DNA from: Anaerolineae bacterium
GTDB taxonomy: Bacteria; Chloroflexota; Anaerolineae; 4572-78; J111
Length of the DNA: 64,000 bases
Reading direction: 5' to 3'
Assembly (NCBI GenBank): GCA_023151115.1
Contig: JAKLJP010000007.1
Location: forward strand, 186,001-250,000
Notes under the pieces: model-generated
Databases searched by the model: none
What the model was told of the DNA's origin: nothing
What the model saw: the letters and a program-made list of their open reading frames with translations, nothing else
Part shown: in pieces, positions 1 to 8,822 of the stretch
Layout: each line of letters begins with the position of its first letter
How positions within the stretch are numbered: the stretch's first letter is position 1
Position numbers and translations under genes: made by a program

Positions 1-2
1 AG

Positions 3-2660
3 TTAATCGCCCAAACCATCCAAGAACTCTTTGCCGGCGATAGTGAGGCCTTTCTGCGGGAAGAGGCTGTCATCTTTGACGATATTCGGGATATCCTGGA
101 TCAACAGTTTGCTCGCTTATCTGCCCTGGAGCGAGATATTATGCTCTGGCTGGCGATTGAACGGGAGGCAGTTTCCCCTCAGATTTTAAGAGATAATCTG
201 GTCAAGTCAGAGGCAGGCGGCATTTTTTTGGAGGCGCTGCGTTCGCTGCAGCGGCGGTCGTTATTGGAACAACAGGCGGCTGGCTTGACCTTGCAAAATG
301 TGGTGCTAGAGTTTTTGACCGATTATTTAGTGGAGAATGTCTGTCGGGAAATTGAGGGATCACCAGGCAGGGGAGCAGGGGAGCAGAGGAGCAAGGGAGA
401 TGAATTTTCACCCCTGCTCCCCCGCTCCCTTGCACCCCTGCATTTGAATCGGTATGCCTTGATCAAAGCCCAGGCCAAAGAGTATGTCCGGGCCAGCCAA
501 AGCCGGCTGATCCTTAAGCCGGTGGCGGAGCGATTGCTGGCGGCCTTGGGGCAGGCGGGGCTGGAGGCGCGGCTCAAGGCGATATTGGAGGCGCTGCGCC
601 AGGCTGGGCCGCAGCAGCCGGGGTATGCGGCGGGCAATCTTCTTAATTTGCTGTTGCATCTGAAGATTGAGCTTCGAGGCTATGATTTTTCCGGGTTAAC
701 GATCAGGCAAGCTTACCTGGGCGGTCTGCATGCGCCTGACCTCAATTTCGCCGGCGCCCATCTGGCCGGAGCTGTGTTTACAGACACCTTTGGGCCTACT
801 TTCTCAGTGGCCTTTAGCCCGGATGGAAAGGTATTAGCAGCGGGTACGGCTGAGGGGCAGGTTCGCTTGTGGCGGGTCACCGATGGCCAACCGCTCCTGA
901 CCTGTGAGGGTCACCTGGGGGCTGTCTGGTCAGTGGCCTTCAGTCCCGATGGCCGTCTTCTGGTCAGTGGCAGTACAGATGGGACGGTGCGCTTGTGGGA
1001 TGTTAACACCGGCCAAAGCCTCAAGATGTTGGCGGGCCACACCCACCAGGTTTGGTCAGTCGCCTTCAGTCCCGATGGCCGCCTCCTGGCCAGTGGCAGT
1101 ACAGATGGGACGGTGCGCTTGTGGGAGGTCTCCACCGGCCACAGCCTCAAGATGTTGGCCGGCCACACCCACCAGGTCAGGTCAGTGGCCTTCAGCCCCG
1201 ATGGCCGCCTCCTGGCCAGCGGCAGTTTTGATCACACGGTGGGCTTGTGGGAGGTCTCCACCGGCCACAGCCTCAAAACGTTGGCGGGCCACACTCACCC
1301 GGTTAGGTCAGTCGCCTTCAGTCCCGATGGCCGCCTCCTGGCCAGTGGCAGTAATGACCAGACGGTGCGCTTGTGGGAGGTCCCTACCGGCCAAAACCTC
1401 AAGACGTTGTCAGACCACACCAATCAGATTTCGTCAGTGGCCTTCAGTCCCGATGGCCGCCTTCTGGCCAGTGGCAGTGAAGACCAGACGGTGCGCTTGT
1501 GGGAGGTTAACACCGGCCAAAGCCTCAAAACGTTGGCGGGCCACACCCACTGGGTTTCGTCAGTGGCCTTCAGTCCCGATGGCCGCCTCCTGGCCAGTAG
1601 CAGTAATGACCAGACGGTGCGCTTGTGGGAGGTCCCTACCGGCCAAAACCTCAAGGCGTTATCAGGCTACACCAACTGGGTTTGGTCAGTGGCCTTCAGC
1701 CCCGATGGCCGCTTTCTGGCCGGTGGCTGTTTTGATCACACGGTGGGTTTGTGGAATGTGAACACCGGCCAAAGCCTCAAGACGTTATCAGGCCACACCG
1801 ACTGGGTTTCGTCAGTGGCCTTCAGCCCCGATGGCCGCCTTCTGGCCAGTGGCTGTTTTGATCATACAGCGGGCTTGTGGGACCTTCGGAACACCGGCCA
1901 AAACCTCGAGATGTTAGCGGGCCACACCAACCCGGTTTGGTCAGTCGCCTTCAGTCCCGATGGCCGTCTTCTGGCCAGTGGCAGTAATGACAAGACGGTG
2001 GGCTTGTGGGACCTTCGGCACACCGGCCACAGCCTCAAGACGTTATCAGGCCACACCCACCCGGTCAGGTCAGTGGCCTTCAGTCCCGATGGCCGCCTCC
2101 TGGCCAGCGGCAGCCAAGACCAGACGGTGCGCTTGTGGGAGGTCGCCACCGGCCAAAGCCTCAAGACGTTGGCGGGTCACACCCACCCGGTTTCGTCAGT
2201 GGTCTTCAGTCCTGATGGCCGCCTTCTGGCCAGTGGCAGTGAAGACCAGACCGTGCGCTTGTGGGAGGCCGCCACCGGTCAAGGCCTCAAGACGTTGGCC
2301 GGCCACACCCACCCGGTTTCGTCAGTGGCCTTCAGTCCCGATGGCCGCCTGCTGGCCAGTGGCGGTTTGGATCAGACGGTGCGCTTGTGGGAGGTCCCCA
2401 CCGGCCAAAGCCTCAAGACGTTATCAGGCCACACCAACTGGGTTTGGTCAGTGGCCTTCAGCCCCGATGGCCGCCTTCTGGCCAGTGGCAGCGCCGATGC
2501 AACCCTCAAACTCTGGGATGTCCGGACCGGCGACTCTCTCAAAACCCTCCAGCCCCAGCGGCCCTACGAGCGGATGAACATTACCAGCGCGACCGGGTTG
2601 ACGAAAGCGCAGAAGGCCGCTCTCAGAGCCTTGGGGGCAATAGAGACGCCTGCCTATTAA
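3..2660 (+). CDS. WD40-repeat regulator, C-terminal part (STAND/NB-ARC-type), truncated by window edge
   Basis: The frame is open from the first bases of the window, so the gene begins upstream; 885 residues are visible. Visible residues 1-110 resemble the helical part that follows the NTPase of STAND/NB-ARC WD40 proteins. A short pentapeptide-like stretch (SGLTIRQAYLGGLHAPDLNF, near base 690) precedes 14 WD40 blades of about 42 residues, enough for two seven-bladed propellers. Most blades read SVAFSPDGRLLASGS...TVRLWEV.TG..LKTL.GHT. A C-terminal tail with NITSATGLT...ALRALGAIE is typical of this family. Such proteins act as large intracellular signalling scaffolds; the ligand is unknown. Bases 363-441 are a heptamer/octamer hairpin inserted in frame, giving a Gly/Ser/Pro-rich stretch. 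The NTPase domain itself is not visible here. Confidence 0.9.
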   Translation, partial: LIAQTIQELFAGDSEAFLREEAVIFDDIRDILDQQFARLSALERDIMLWLAIEREAVSPQILRDNLVKSEAGGIFLEALRSLQRRSLLEQQAAGLTLQNVVLEFLTDYLVENVCREIEGSPGRGAGEQRSKGDEFSPLLPRSLAPLHLNRYALIKAQAKEYVRASQSRLILKPVAERLLAALGQAGLEARLKAILEALRQAGPQQPGYAAGNLLNLLLHLKIELRGYDFSGLTIRQAYLGGLHAPDLNFAGAHLAGAVFTDTFGPTFSVAFSPDGKVLAAGTAEGQVRLWRVTDGQPLLTCEGHLGAVWSVAFSPDGRLLVSGSTDGTVRLWDVNTGQSLKMLAGHTHQVWSVAFSPDGRLLASGSTDGTVRLWEVSTGHSLKMLAGHTHQVRSVAFSPDGRLLASGSFDHTVGLWEVSTGHSLKTLAGHTHPVRSVAFSPDGRLLASGSNDQTVRLWEVPTGQNLKTLSDHTNQISSVAFSPDGRLLASGSEDQTVRLWEVNTGQSLKTLAGHTHWVSSVAFSPDGRLLASSSNDQTVRLWEVPTGQNLKALSGYTNWVWSVAFSPDGRFLAGGCFDHTVGLWNVNTGQSLKTLSGHTDWVSSVAFSPDGRLLASGCFDHTAGLWDLRNTGQNLEMLAGHTNPVWSVAFSPDGRLLASGSNDKTVGLWDLRHTGHSLKTLSGHTHPVRSVAFSPDGRLLASGSQDQTVRLWEVATGQSLKTLAGHTHPVSSVVFSPDGRLLASGSEDQTVRLWEAATGQGLKTLAGHTHPVSSVAFSPDGRLLASGGLDQTVRLWEVPTGQSLKTLSGHTNWVWSVAFSPDGRLLASGSADATLKLWDVRTGDSLKTLQPQRPYERMNITSATGLTKAQKAALRALGAIETPAY
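363..441. repeat. GGAGCAGG-type repeat hairpin inside the WD40 gene
   Basis: The left arm is tandem GGAGCAGG-like units and the right arm is CCCCTGCTCC-like units. The loop GATGAATTTTCACC is almost the same as the loop of the hairpin at 19208-19292. It is read in frame without a stop. Confidence 0.8.
900..2520 (+). repeat. 126-bp tandem repeats encoding WD40 blades
   Basis: About 13 tandem units of 126 bp (one of 129 bp near 1880 and one near 2010 carry an extra codon) are nearly identical at DNA level, including the segment TCAGTGGCCTTCAGTCCCGA. Nucleotide identity this high within a coding array points to recent amplification or gene conversion. Confidence 0.85.
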
Positions 2661-2999
2661 AAGCTCTTTGCCTTTGAAAATGGGCGGCTGTATAACCTCT
2701 TTGACAACATCGAAGAGGCCAAGGAATAGACCAAGTAAACCAGAAGTATAGTGAGGATGCTTTGCCCCGGCTACGTGCTCAACTCGGGGATGTGGCATTT
2801 GAATTGGAATGGGCGAAAGGCGTGCATATGACCACCGAACAAGTGCTTGCGCTCGCGCTGAGTTGAGTGTGAATAGGTATCCGCAGCAGCCTCAATCCGA
2901 GGAGTGAGGCATATTATGTGTTAGATGTCGAACAGAGGAGCCGCATCTGCCGCGCAAGGTGACGGTTCCTCTGCTGCCCTAAAAAGGGGCTACCCTAGC
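2661..2999 (+). pseudogene. Gap with gene remnants: C-terminal tail of a LuxR/AfsR-type ATPase regulator and other scraps
   Basis: No intact gene is seen. Bases 2753-2866 read EDALPRLRAQLGDVAFELEW then AKGVHMTTEQVLALALS and stop. This matches the usual end of large LuxR/AfsR-type ATPase regulators (LGE.AF..AW.EGR.MT.E.A...AL). It has no start and no body, so it is a remnant. Bases 2661-2729 read KLFAFENGRLYNLFDNIEEA then KE and stop, a second orphan scrap of unknown origin. Bases 2891-2909 match one end of the MITE-like element found at 35217 and 36433. Confidence 0.5.
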
Positions 3000-4391
3000 C
3001 TACTCAGCGGAATGCATCGCCGCGCGTGAGCGGACCTCGCCGGTTAAGCCAAACATATAGCCCAGGTTGCGGGGAATATTCCACCACAAGCCGGTTTGGC
3101 TGAGGCTCAAGCGTTTAAAGATATGCCCCGGCGAATAAAACTGTGTTTTGGCCCATTCGTACCCGGCTAACAAGGCCTCGGGCGTCATCTGCCGGGGGGC
3201 GTGGACCACGTGGGTCTTGCCGTTATAATGCCGCCAGTTGTCATCAATAATCCGGCCTGCGGCTTGCAGCCTAGCATAAGCGGGTGTGCCGGGGTACGGA
3301 ACCATCAGGCTGATGGTGGCGTTATCCAGGCCAATTTCGCCCATAATATCCACCGTCCGGGCGAAAACATCTTTGTCATCGCCATCAAAACCAAACATAA
3401 TCCCGGCCTGAATGGCAATCCCATAGGCATGCGCTTTGGCAATGAGACCTTGATAATAGTGGACCTGGTTGTGCGCTTTATTTGCCCCATCCAGGCTGGA
3501 CTGGTAGATACTTTCCAACCCAACAAAAAACGCTTTGCAACCGCTTGCGGCGGCCAGGCGCAGAAACTCCTCATCACGCAGCGAAGCCAGGGTGGCCTGG
3601 CTGGTCCACCATTTTTTAAGCGGGATAAGGGCCTGGAAAAGGGCTTTGGCATAACGCGGGTTGGCCCCAATATTATCATCCCAAAAGACAACCCCTTTGT
3701 CGGCTATGGCCGCCACTTCAGCGGCCACTTCTGTCACCGGGCGGAAGCGCATGCGGTTGGCCTGGGGGTACAGGTGGGGGATGGAGCAATAATCGCAGCG
3801 GTGCGGACAGCCCCGCGTGGCGATAATCGCTCCTTTGGTGGCCCACCATTTATTCCAGCCGCCGTGTTCAATCAAATCCCGGCGGGCAAAAGGGAGTCCA
3901 GCGAGCGTGGCCGGCCTGGCGCAACGATAAATCTTCTTTTGGTCCGGCAGCACTTCAACTGTAGCCTGGGTGGCTTCATCGAGGAGATGAGAGCCAGCGG
4001 GATAATGAACTTCGTATTCGACATCCCGTAAGACAAAGGCCCACACCGTTTCCGCCTCGCCCACAACCACAATGTCCACGTGTTCAATAACCTCAGCAGG
4101 CAGCAGCGTGGCATGCGGCCCGCCCATCACCACTTTCACCCCTCGTTGTCGAAAAGCTTCGGCCAGCTCGTAGGCGTGTAGCGCGCCGGGAGTGGCGGCG
4201 GTTATTCCAACCAGGTCATAAGTACACCGAGTATCTACCGGGTGGGTAATTTCATCGGTATGGCTTACTTGCCAGTGAGCAGGCGTCAGTGCGGCCAACA
4301 AGGGCATGGTTAACTGCGGAAAGCGGATTAATTCCCGCGCTCGCGCTTGCAGGGTTAAGGGGTCTTCAGCCGTAATCAGGTGTAAGCGCAT
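3000..4391 (-). CDS. B12-binding-type radical SAM protein
   Basis: 463 residues. Residues 50-125 look like the cobalamin-binding-type N-terminal domain of this radical SAM class (VVMGGPHATLLP at 88-99, then VVVGEAE at 108-114). The radical SAM cluster motif CxxxCxxC is C195, C199, C202 (RGCPHRCDYC). It should bind a [4Fe-4S] cluster and cleave S-adenosylmethionine; many relatives are methyltransferases or ring-forming enzymes of lipid or secondary metabolism, but the substrate cannot be read here. A paralogue lies at 16609-18000, with shared blocks including KKWW(T/L)(S/T)QA(T/S)L. The next gene upstream on the same strand is the P450, 71 bp away, with a repeat hairpin in between. Confidence 0.88.
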   Translation of the reverse strand: MRLHLITAEDPLTLQARARELIRFPQLTMPLLAALTPAHWQVSHTDEITHPVDTRCTYDLVGITAATPGALHAYELAEAFRQRGVKVVMGGPHATLLPAEVIEHVDIVVVGEAETVWAFVLRDVEYEVHYPAGSHLLDEATQATVEVLPDQKKIYRCARPATLAGLPFARRDLIEHGGWNKWWATKGAIIATRGCPHRCDYCSIPHLYPQANRMRFRPVTEVAAEVAAIADKGVVFWDDNIGANPRYAKALFQALIPLKKWWTSQATLASLRDEEFLRLAAASGCKAFFVGLESIYQSSLDGANKAHNQVHYYQGLIAKAHAYGIAIQAGIMFGFDGDDKDVFARTVDIMGEIGLDNATISLMVPYPGTPAYARLQAAGRIIDDNWRHYNGKTHVVHAPRQMTPEALLAGYEWAKTQFYSPGHIFKRLSLSQTGLWWNIPRNLGYMFGLTGEVRSRAAMHSAE

Positions 4392-4404
4392 AGAGTCCTT
4401 CGTA

Positions 4405-4460
4405 AATAAAGACGCGATGAGGCGAATATTCGTCGCGTCACCGCGTCATCGCCTCATTTT
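4405..4460. repeat. GATGAGGC-type repeat hairpin
   Basis: Complementary arms (GACGCGATGAGGCGA and CGCGTCATCGCCTCA) surround a short AT-rich loop between the P450 and radical SAM genes. Confidence 0.7.
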
Positions 4461-4462
4461 CA

Positions 4463-5656
4463 TTACGCCTCGCAAACCAGCCAGCTTACCCGAAGCGCCG
4501 GCGGTTTTCTAAAAACCAGGCCGCGCGGGGGGGCAGCTTCGGGGAGTTCCAACTGCAAAGCGGGCAGGCGGGCGAGCAGTTGGGCCAGGGCAACGTGAGC
4601 TTCCAGCCGGGCCAGGTGCAGCCCCAGGCAGACATGGGGACCTTGAGCAAAGGTCACATGCGAGCGTAAATTGGGCCGGAAGGGGTCAAAGGTGTCGGGG
4701 TTGGCAAACACCGCCGGGTCGCGGTTGGCGGCGGCCAGCGAAACCTGCACCAACTCGCCCACCTCAATCTGAGCTTGCCCCAACCGCACATCCTGGACTG
4801 CATAGCGGTCAACCACCGCCGCGGCCGGCTCCAAGCGCAGCGACTCTTCAATCACCGCCGGCAGCAACGAGGAATTGCGGCTGACCCGGTTGAGGATGTC
4901 GGGCTGAGTCAGCAAGAAATAGAGCGCATTGGCAATCATCCCTTCGGTGGTCTCGATGCCGCCAAAGAGCAGCACCGCCGCGTTGGACACAATTTGATCG
5001 TCAGACAGTCCACCGGCCCCGCTCGCCACGGCAGCCAGCAGGCTTGTTTCCGGCGGGCGCTTCAAAGCCGGAAGCAGGCTGTCCTTCAGCGCGGCAAAAG
5101 CCGTCCGCCCAGCCTGGTTGACCGGCTCTCCGGCGGTGACCCGCGTGACGGCGTCAACAATGGCATCATACCACCCCAGCACCGCCGCCACCGAAGCGTC
5201 CGTATTGTCCAGCCCCAGCGCGGTGATCATCGTCTTCACCGCCAGCGGGCCGGCAAACTCGCGCCGCAGTTCGGCTCGGCCCCTGGCTGCCAGACCATCA
5301 AGCAGTTCCGCCACATGCGCGGCTACCACCCCACTAAAGCGGCTCTGCACCGCCCCCTGGCGAAATGGGGCTTCAAACGGGCCGCGATGGCGCAGATGTT
5401 CACCGCCATCCAGCGACAACATGCCTGGCCCCACTACCTGGGCCGTCGAAAAGCCGGGATGATCCACCGTAAAGAGGGCAGGTTTGCGCATCACCTCGAC
5501 AGCCAAATCACGCCGAGTAACCAGCCAGGCATTAAGCGCCGGCAGCCACGAAATCGGCTCGACTGCCCGCAGCCGGTGCAGTACCGGATGGACATCGTTT
5601 TCTAAATCGGCCAGGGTAAGGCTTGCGCCTACGGGAAACCGGTCAAGACGAGACAT
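4463..5656 (-). CDS. Cytochrome P450
   Basis: 397 residues, the usual size of soluble bacterial P450s. Visible hallmarks are the I-helix oxygen-activation motif FGGIETTE (231-238, with E/T in place of the common AGxxT), the ExxR pair (E271, R274), and the heme loop FAQGPHVCLG with the thiolate ligand C343. It is a cytosolic heme monooxygenase needing a ferredoxin or similar donor; none is adjacent, though a [2Fe-2S] ferredoxin is encoded at 28254. Substrate unknown. It lies upstream of the radical SAM gene on the same strand, so co-transcription is possible. Confidence 0.93.
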   Translation of the reverse strand: MSRLDRFPVGASLTLADLENDVHPVLHRLRAVEPISWLPALNAWLVTRRDLAVEVMRKPALFTVDHPGFSTAQVVGPGMLSLDGGEHLRHRGPFEAPFRQGAVQSRFSGVVAAHVAELLDGLAARGRAELRREFAGPLAVKTMITALGLDNTDASVAAVLGWYDAIVDAVTRVTAGEPVNQAGRTAFAALKDSLLPALKRPPETSLLAAVASGAGGLSDDQIVSNAAVLLFGGIETTEGMIANALYFLLTQPDILNRVSRNSSLLPAVIEESLRLEPAAAVVDRYAVQDVRLGQAQIEVGELVQVSLAAANRDPAVFANPDTFDPFRPNLRSHVTFAQGPHVCLGLHLARLEAHVALAQLLARLPALQLELPEAAPPRGLVFRKPPALRVSWLVCEA

Positions 5657-5670
5657 GCTGAAATTATACT

Positions 5671-5761
5671 CAGTGGATCCAAATTTGAGGAGCCAGCACG
5701 CCCACGTGCGGCGGTGTTCGGCACGTGGGCGTGCCTCACTCCGCGGAAATTGGATCTACTG
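5671..5761 (-). mobile_element. MITE-like palindromic element, copy 1
   Basis: 91 bp. Ends read CAGTGGATCCAAATTTGAGG and, inverted, CAGTAGATCCAATTTCCGC. The centre is an inverted repeat of GGCACGCCCACGTGC. It is in opposite orientation to the copies at 35217 and 36433 and has no coding capacity. Confidence 0.8.
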
Positions 5762-5792
5762 ATACTCTTTGAGCTATCAGCAAGGAAAAAGC

Positions 5793-5905
5793 GATGCGTG
5801 ATACGTGATGCGTAAAGCGTAGAACGTAATGCGCAAATCGTAAATCCAAAATCGTAAATCGTAAATCCAAAATCGTAAATCGTAAATCCAAAATCGTAAA
5901 TCGTT
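5793..5905. repeat. Two adjoining 7-bp tandem arrays
   Basis: First array 5793-5833 has variants GTGATAC, GTGATGC, GTAAAGC, GTAGAAC, GTAATGC. The second, to 5905, has CGTAAAT and CCAAAAT units. Both keep strict 7-bp phase; no complementary right arm is seen. Confidence 0.75.
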
Positions 5906-6078
5906 TAGTACTCCGCTCCCAAACTGCTCAAACTAATTTCAAACTTCGCTGCTGTATACTTTACAGTGTTAAAGGTTTCTGCCAAAAGTTGGTCCTGCCA
6001 AAATAATTGGAGATTTCTAACTTTTGTGATAAGCTAGGGTTCAACTAACCCTCAATGTAATTTGCGAAGGGATAGAAC

Positions 6079-8559
6079 GTGTTATCAGATCCAATGATGT
6101 TATCTAGCCAGGCCATTTTTCCGGTGGGTATTGCTATTGCCTACCTGGCCCTGGGCTTGTTTATGTTATCCAGCCGCCGGCCCGACACTCCTCTTGACCG
6201 GCTTTTTCTGGCTTATCTTTTTCTGACTGTCGTCTGGATGCTTGACCTGGTGTTGATCATTAGCCAGGTTGTTTCGCCGCTGTCCGGCTTTAGCTGGGCC
6301 GACCTGGCCCCTTACATTCTGGTCCTACTGGGCGTAACCTACTGGACCTTTGCCCGCGCCTTTTTGCACCCCACCTGGCAGTCCCCCTGGGGGTGGGCTA
6401 TGGGCGCACTGGGATTGGCGCTTACGGCCACGTTCCAGGCCGACTGGCTGGTTTTGCCGCCGGACCTGTTTGCCTGGAGCAATGGTTGGGTTCACCCCGG
6501 CAATATCGCTTTTGTGCTTGGCGTCGGCTGGTGGTTGGCCTATATGGTTCTGGCCGCATACGGCGGCATGGTCCTGGCTACTCACACGCCTAGCCCGGCT
6601 CATAAAAACCGCATTCAATACCTGATTATCTCCACTTTATTACTCATCGCCGGCTACGGGCTATATCTAAGCCTGCGCGACCCCTTCTGGACCATGGGTT
6701 TGATTGTTATTGGGGTGGGCGGGGCCCTGGCTACCTATACAGTCATGGTCGAAAACCTGCCCGACCTGGGTACAGGCGGCCGGCGGGTCATCGGCGTGAT
6801 TATCGTTACCCTGATCACGGTGGTGGTTTACCTGTTTGGTATCTACCTGGTGCGGTCGGTTTTGGGCGACTTTCTGGCCCAAACCCTGGCCGGCTACCTG
6901 GATCGAAACCTGACCGTAGCCGTTGTTACCGCCCTGTTGCTGACAATTATCCACACCCCCATCCGGCAGGTTAGCCAGTATCTCACCAACCGGCTGTTGT
7001 TCGGCCAGCATTACGACTATCAAGATGTTATTCAGAAATATACCCAACTGATCAGCAACCGGCTTTACCTGGGCGAGTTGGCCCACCTGGCGATGAGCCA
7101 CATCAACCAAGTTTTGGGCTTAAGTCGCAGCGCTCTGTTCATCCTCGAATCTGAATCGGACGAACAGTTGAATTTGCGCACCCTGCCGGCCATGGGCACC
7201 AACGGCGTGCCCAAAACCATTACCCTCAAAAAAGAGACACCCATCACCCAACGACTCATCGTCGAGCGGCGGCCGCTGGCCCAGTACACTATTGACATCT
7301 CGCAGCAGTTCAAAAGCGCGCCGGAATACGACCGTCAAACCCTGCGGGCGCTCAATTACGAGTGGTTCATCCCCATTTTGAAAAAGGAACAACTGATTGG
7401 TATTTTTGCCCTCGGTCCCAAGAAATCGGGCCGGCCTTACAGCGCCCAGGACATGCGCCTGCTCAACACCCTGGCCGACCAGACCGCACTGGCCCTGGAA
7501 AACGCCACCCTCTTTGACGGCATGCAGCGCAACCTGGCCGAGATGACACAGATGAAAAATCTGATGGCCAATGTATTTGACAGTATGGACAACGGGGTTA
7601 TCACCACCGACATCCTAGGCAAAATCACCCTTTATAACCGCGCCGCCGAAGCCATTTTGGCCGTGCCCTCGGAGCAATGCGTCGGCCTGCCCTACAGCGA
7701 GGTTTTGACCGCGCTGAACAACACCATTTTCCCTAACCTCATTGCCAATGTAGCCCGGCGCGAAAATCACTACTCCGATTATGAGATTATTTCGGAGCTG
7801 CCGGGCCGGGGCCGGGTTAACCTGAGCCTCAACCTGGCCCCCTTAAAGGACGCCCAAAATCAAACCCAGGGCGTAACTATTGTAGTGGACGATGTGACCG
7901 AAACCAAGCGGCTGCGGGCCGTCCACGATATGTTCCGGCGCTACCTGTCGCCGGCGGTGGTAGACCGGCTGCCCTCTAACCCGGTTGACCTGCAACTGGG
8001 CGGGCATCGCCAGGAGATTAGTATTTTGTTCGCCGATATTCGCGGCTTTACTACCTTTAGCGAAAAGCTGCCGCCCGAAGAGCTGGTGGACACTCTCAAC
8101 GAATACCTTTCGATGGCCGCCACTTCGATTTTAATGTTTGAGGGCACGCTGGATAAGTTTATGGGCGATGCGGTTATGGGCATTTTTAACGCGCCGCTGG
8201 AGCAAGCCGATCATGTGATGCGGGCCGTCCGTGCCGCCGCGACCATGCAGCGGGTTATCAGGGACTACCATCACAACATCGGCCAGGAGCGCGGTCTGAC
8301 CTTTGGCATCGGCATCCATGTCGGCGAGGCGGTAGTGGGCAATGTCGGCATGTCGGACCGCATGGATTACACCGCCATCGGCGACACGGTCAACGTGGCC
8401 AAGCGCATCCAGGAAAATGCGCCGGGCGGCAAGGTGCTGCTGAGCAAAGCAGTTTACCAGATGGTCAAGGACTCGGCCAAGGCTGTTTTCTATCAGGAAA
8501 TGCAACTGCGGGGCCGGGCGCAGCCGATCACGACGTATGAGTTGGTGAGTATTGATTAG
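6079..8559 (+). CDS. Membrane sensor with GAF, PAS and class III adenylate/guanylate cyclase domains
   Basis: 826 residues from a GTG start preceded by GAAGGGA (an ATG lies 15 bases further in). Residues 1-300 hold about eight to nine hydrophobic segments, like 7TM sensor modules. A GAF domain follows (about 325-475), then a PAS domain (about 495-600), then a class III cyclase catalytic domain (about 640-825). Metal-binding aspartates are D652 (FADIRGFT) and D697 (KFMGDAVMG); the transition-state stretch is DYTAIGDTVNVAKR. The catalytic residues look complete, so it should be active, making cAMP or cGMP at the inner face of the membrane in response to a membrane or small-molecule signal. Downstream is a repeat-filled gap; no operon partner. 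Confidence 0.92.
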   Translation: MLSDPMMLSSQAIFPVGIAIAYLALGLFMLSSRRPDTPLDRLFLAYLFLTVVWMLDLVLIISQVVSPLSGFSWADLAPYILVLLGVTYWTFARAFLHPTWQSPWGWAMGALGLALTATFQADWLVLPPDLFAWSNGWVHPGNIAFVLGVGWWLAYMVLAAYGGMVLATHTPSPAHKNRIQYLIISTLLLIAGYGLYLSLRDPFWTMGLIVIGVGGALATYTVMVENLPDLGTGGRRVIGVIIVTLITVVVYLFGIYLVRSVLGDFLAQTLAGYLDRNLTVAVVTALLLTIIHTPIRQVSQYLTNRLLFGQHYDYQDVIQKYTQLISNRLYLGELAHLAMSHINQVLGLSRSALFILESESDEQLNLRTLPAMGTNGVPKTITLKKETPITQRLIVERRPLAQYTIDISQQFKSAPEYDRQTLRALNYEWFIPILKKEQLIGIFALGPKKSGRPYSAQDMRLLNTLADQTALALENATLFDGMQRNLAEMTQMKNLMANVFDSMDNGVITTDILGKITLYNRAAEAILAVPSEQCVGLPYSEVLTALNNTIFPNLIANVARRENHYSDYEIISELPGRGRVNLSLNLAPLKDAQNQTQGVTIVVDDVTETKRLRAVHDMFRRYLSPAVVDRLPSNPVDLQLGGHRQEISILFADIRGFTTFSEKLPPEELVDTLNEYLSMAATSILMFEGTLDKFMGDAVMGIFNAPLEQADHVMRAVRAAATMQRVIRDYHHNIGQERGLTFGIGIHVGEAVVGNVGMSDRMDYTAIGDTVNVAKRIQENAPGGKVLLSKAVYQMVKDSAKAVFYQEMQLRGRAQPITTYELVSID

Positions 8560-8607
8560 GAGGGTTCATGAGCCAACGGCACGTCACGCTCATAAAAATC
8601 TTTTGCC

Positions 8608-8695
8608 GACGATGACCGGAGACCAAGGACCCAGCTGTTTGCTATCTTCCGGTCTTCCGCCCCCGGTCCTCGGTCGTATTTACGAAGGACATGGG
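8608..8695. repeat. GACCGGA-type heptamer hairpin
   Basis: Left arm has GACCGGA, GACCAAG, GACCC; right arm has CCGGTCTTCC and CCCGGTCCTCGGTC. It is followed by CGGTCGTATTTACGAAGG, which recurs at 21547-21564, showing that non-heptamer sequence travels with the element. Confidence 0.7.
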
Positions 8696-8703
8696 AGATT
8701 AGA

Positions 8704-8765
8704 GACTGCGGGCGCATCGGGTCGCCGGGATAGGGGTCTTTGCTCAGGAAGATGGCATGAGCGGG
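8704..8765 (-). pseudogene. Orphan RHS core fragment (IFLSKDP...GDP)
   Basis: On the minus strand this reads AIFLSKDPYPGDPMRPQS. The RHS gene has AIFLSKDPWPGDPLRPQS at 10195-10255, and the DNA is very similar too. This is the conserved end of an RHS core, next to which variable toxin tips begin. It is cut off on both sides, on one side by the heptamer hairpin. It fits the remains of a displaced orphan RHS tip downstream of the main gene's immunity gene. Confidence 0.65.
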
Positions 8766-8822
8766 CCTTCATTATCACACTGTTATCGCTTCTAGCTTAA
8801 GCTGGAAAGATACCTTAGAAGA

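Larger units (their letters stand above)
5657..6078. other. Intergenic region between divergent P450 and cyclase-sensor genes
   Basis: 422 bp without a gene. It holds one copy of the MITE-like element (5671-5761) and a heptamer array (5793-5905). The last ~170 bp is AT-rich and should carry the promoter of the downstream sensor gene; no convincing -35/-10 pair was chosen. Confidence 0.6.

Noticed and set aside
904..1761. Long alternative-frame reading frames across the WD40 array, on both strands
   Set aside because: They exist only because the 126-bp unit is a multiple of three and lacks stops in other frames; the products are low-complexity Arg/Trp/Pro repeats.
5793..5905. Possible CRISPR array
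   Set aside because: Units are 7 bp with no spacers, and no cas genes are near.
8552..8800. 82-codon plus-strand frame overlapping the end of the cyclase sensor
   Set aside because: Made of the GACCGGA element and the antisense of the RHS fragment; no coding signature.
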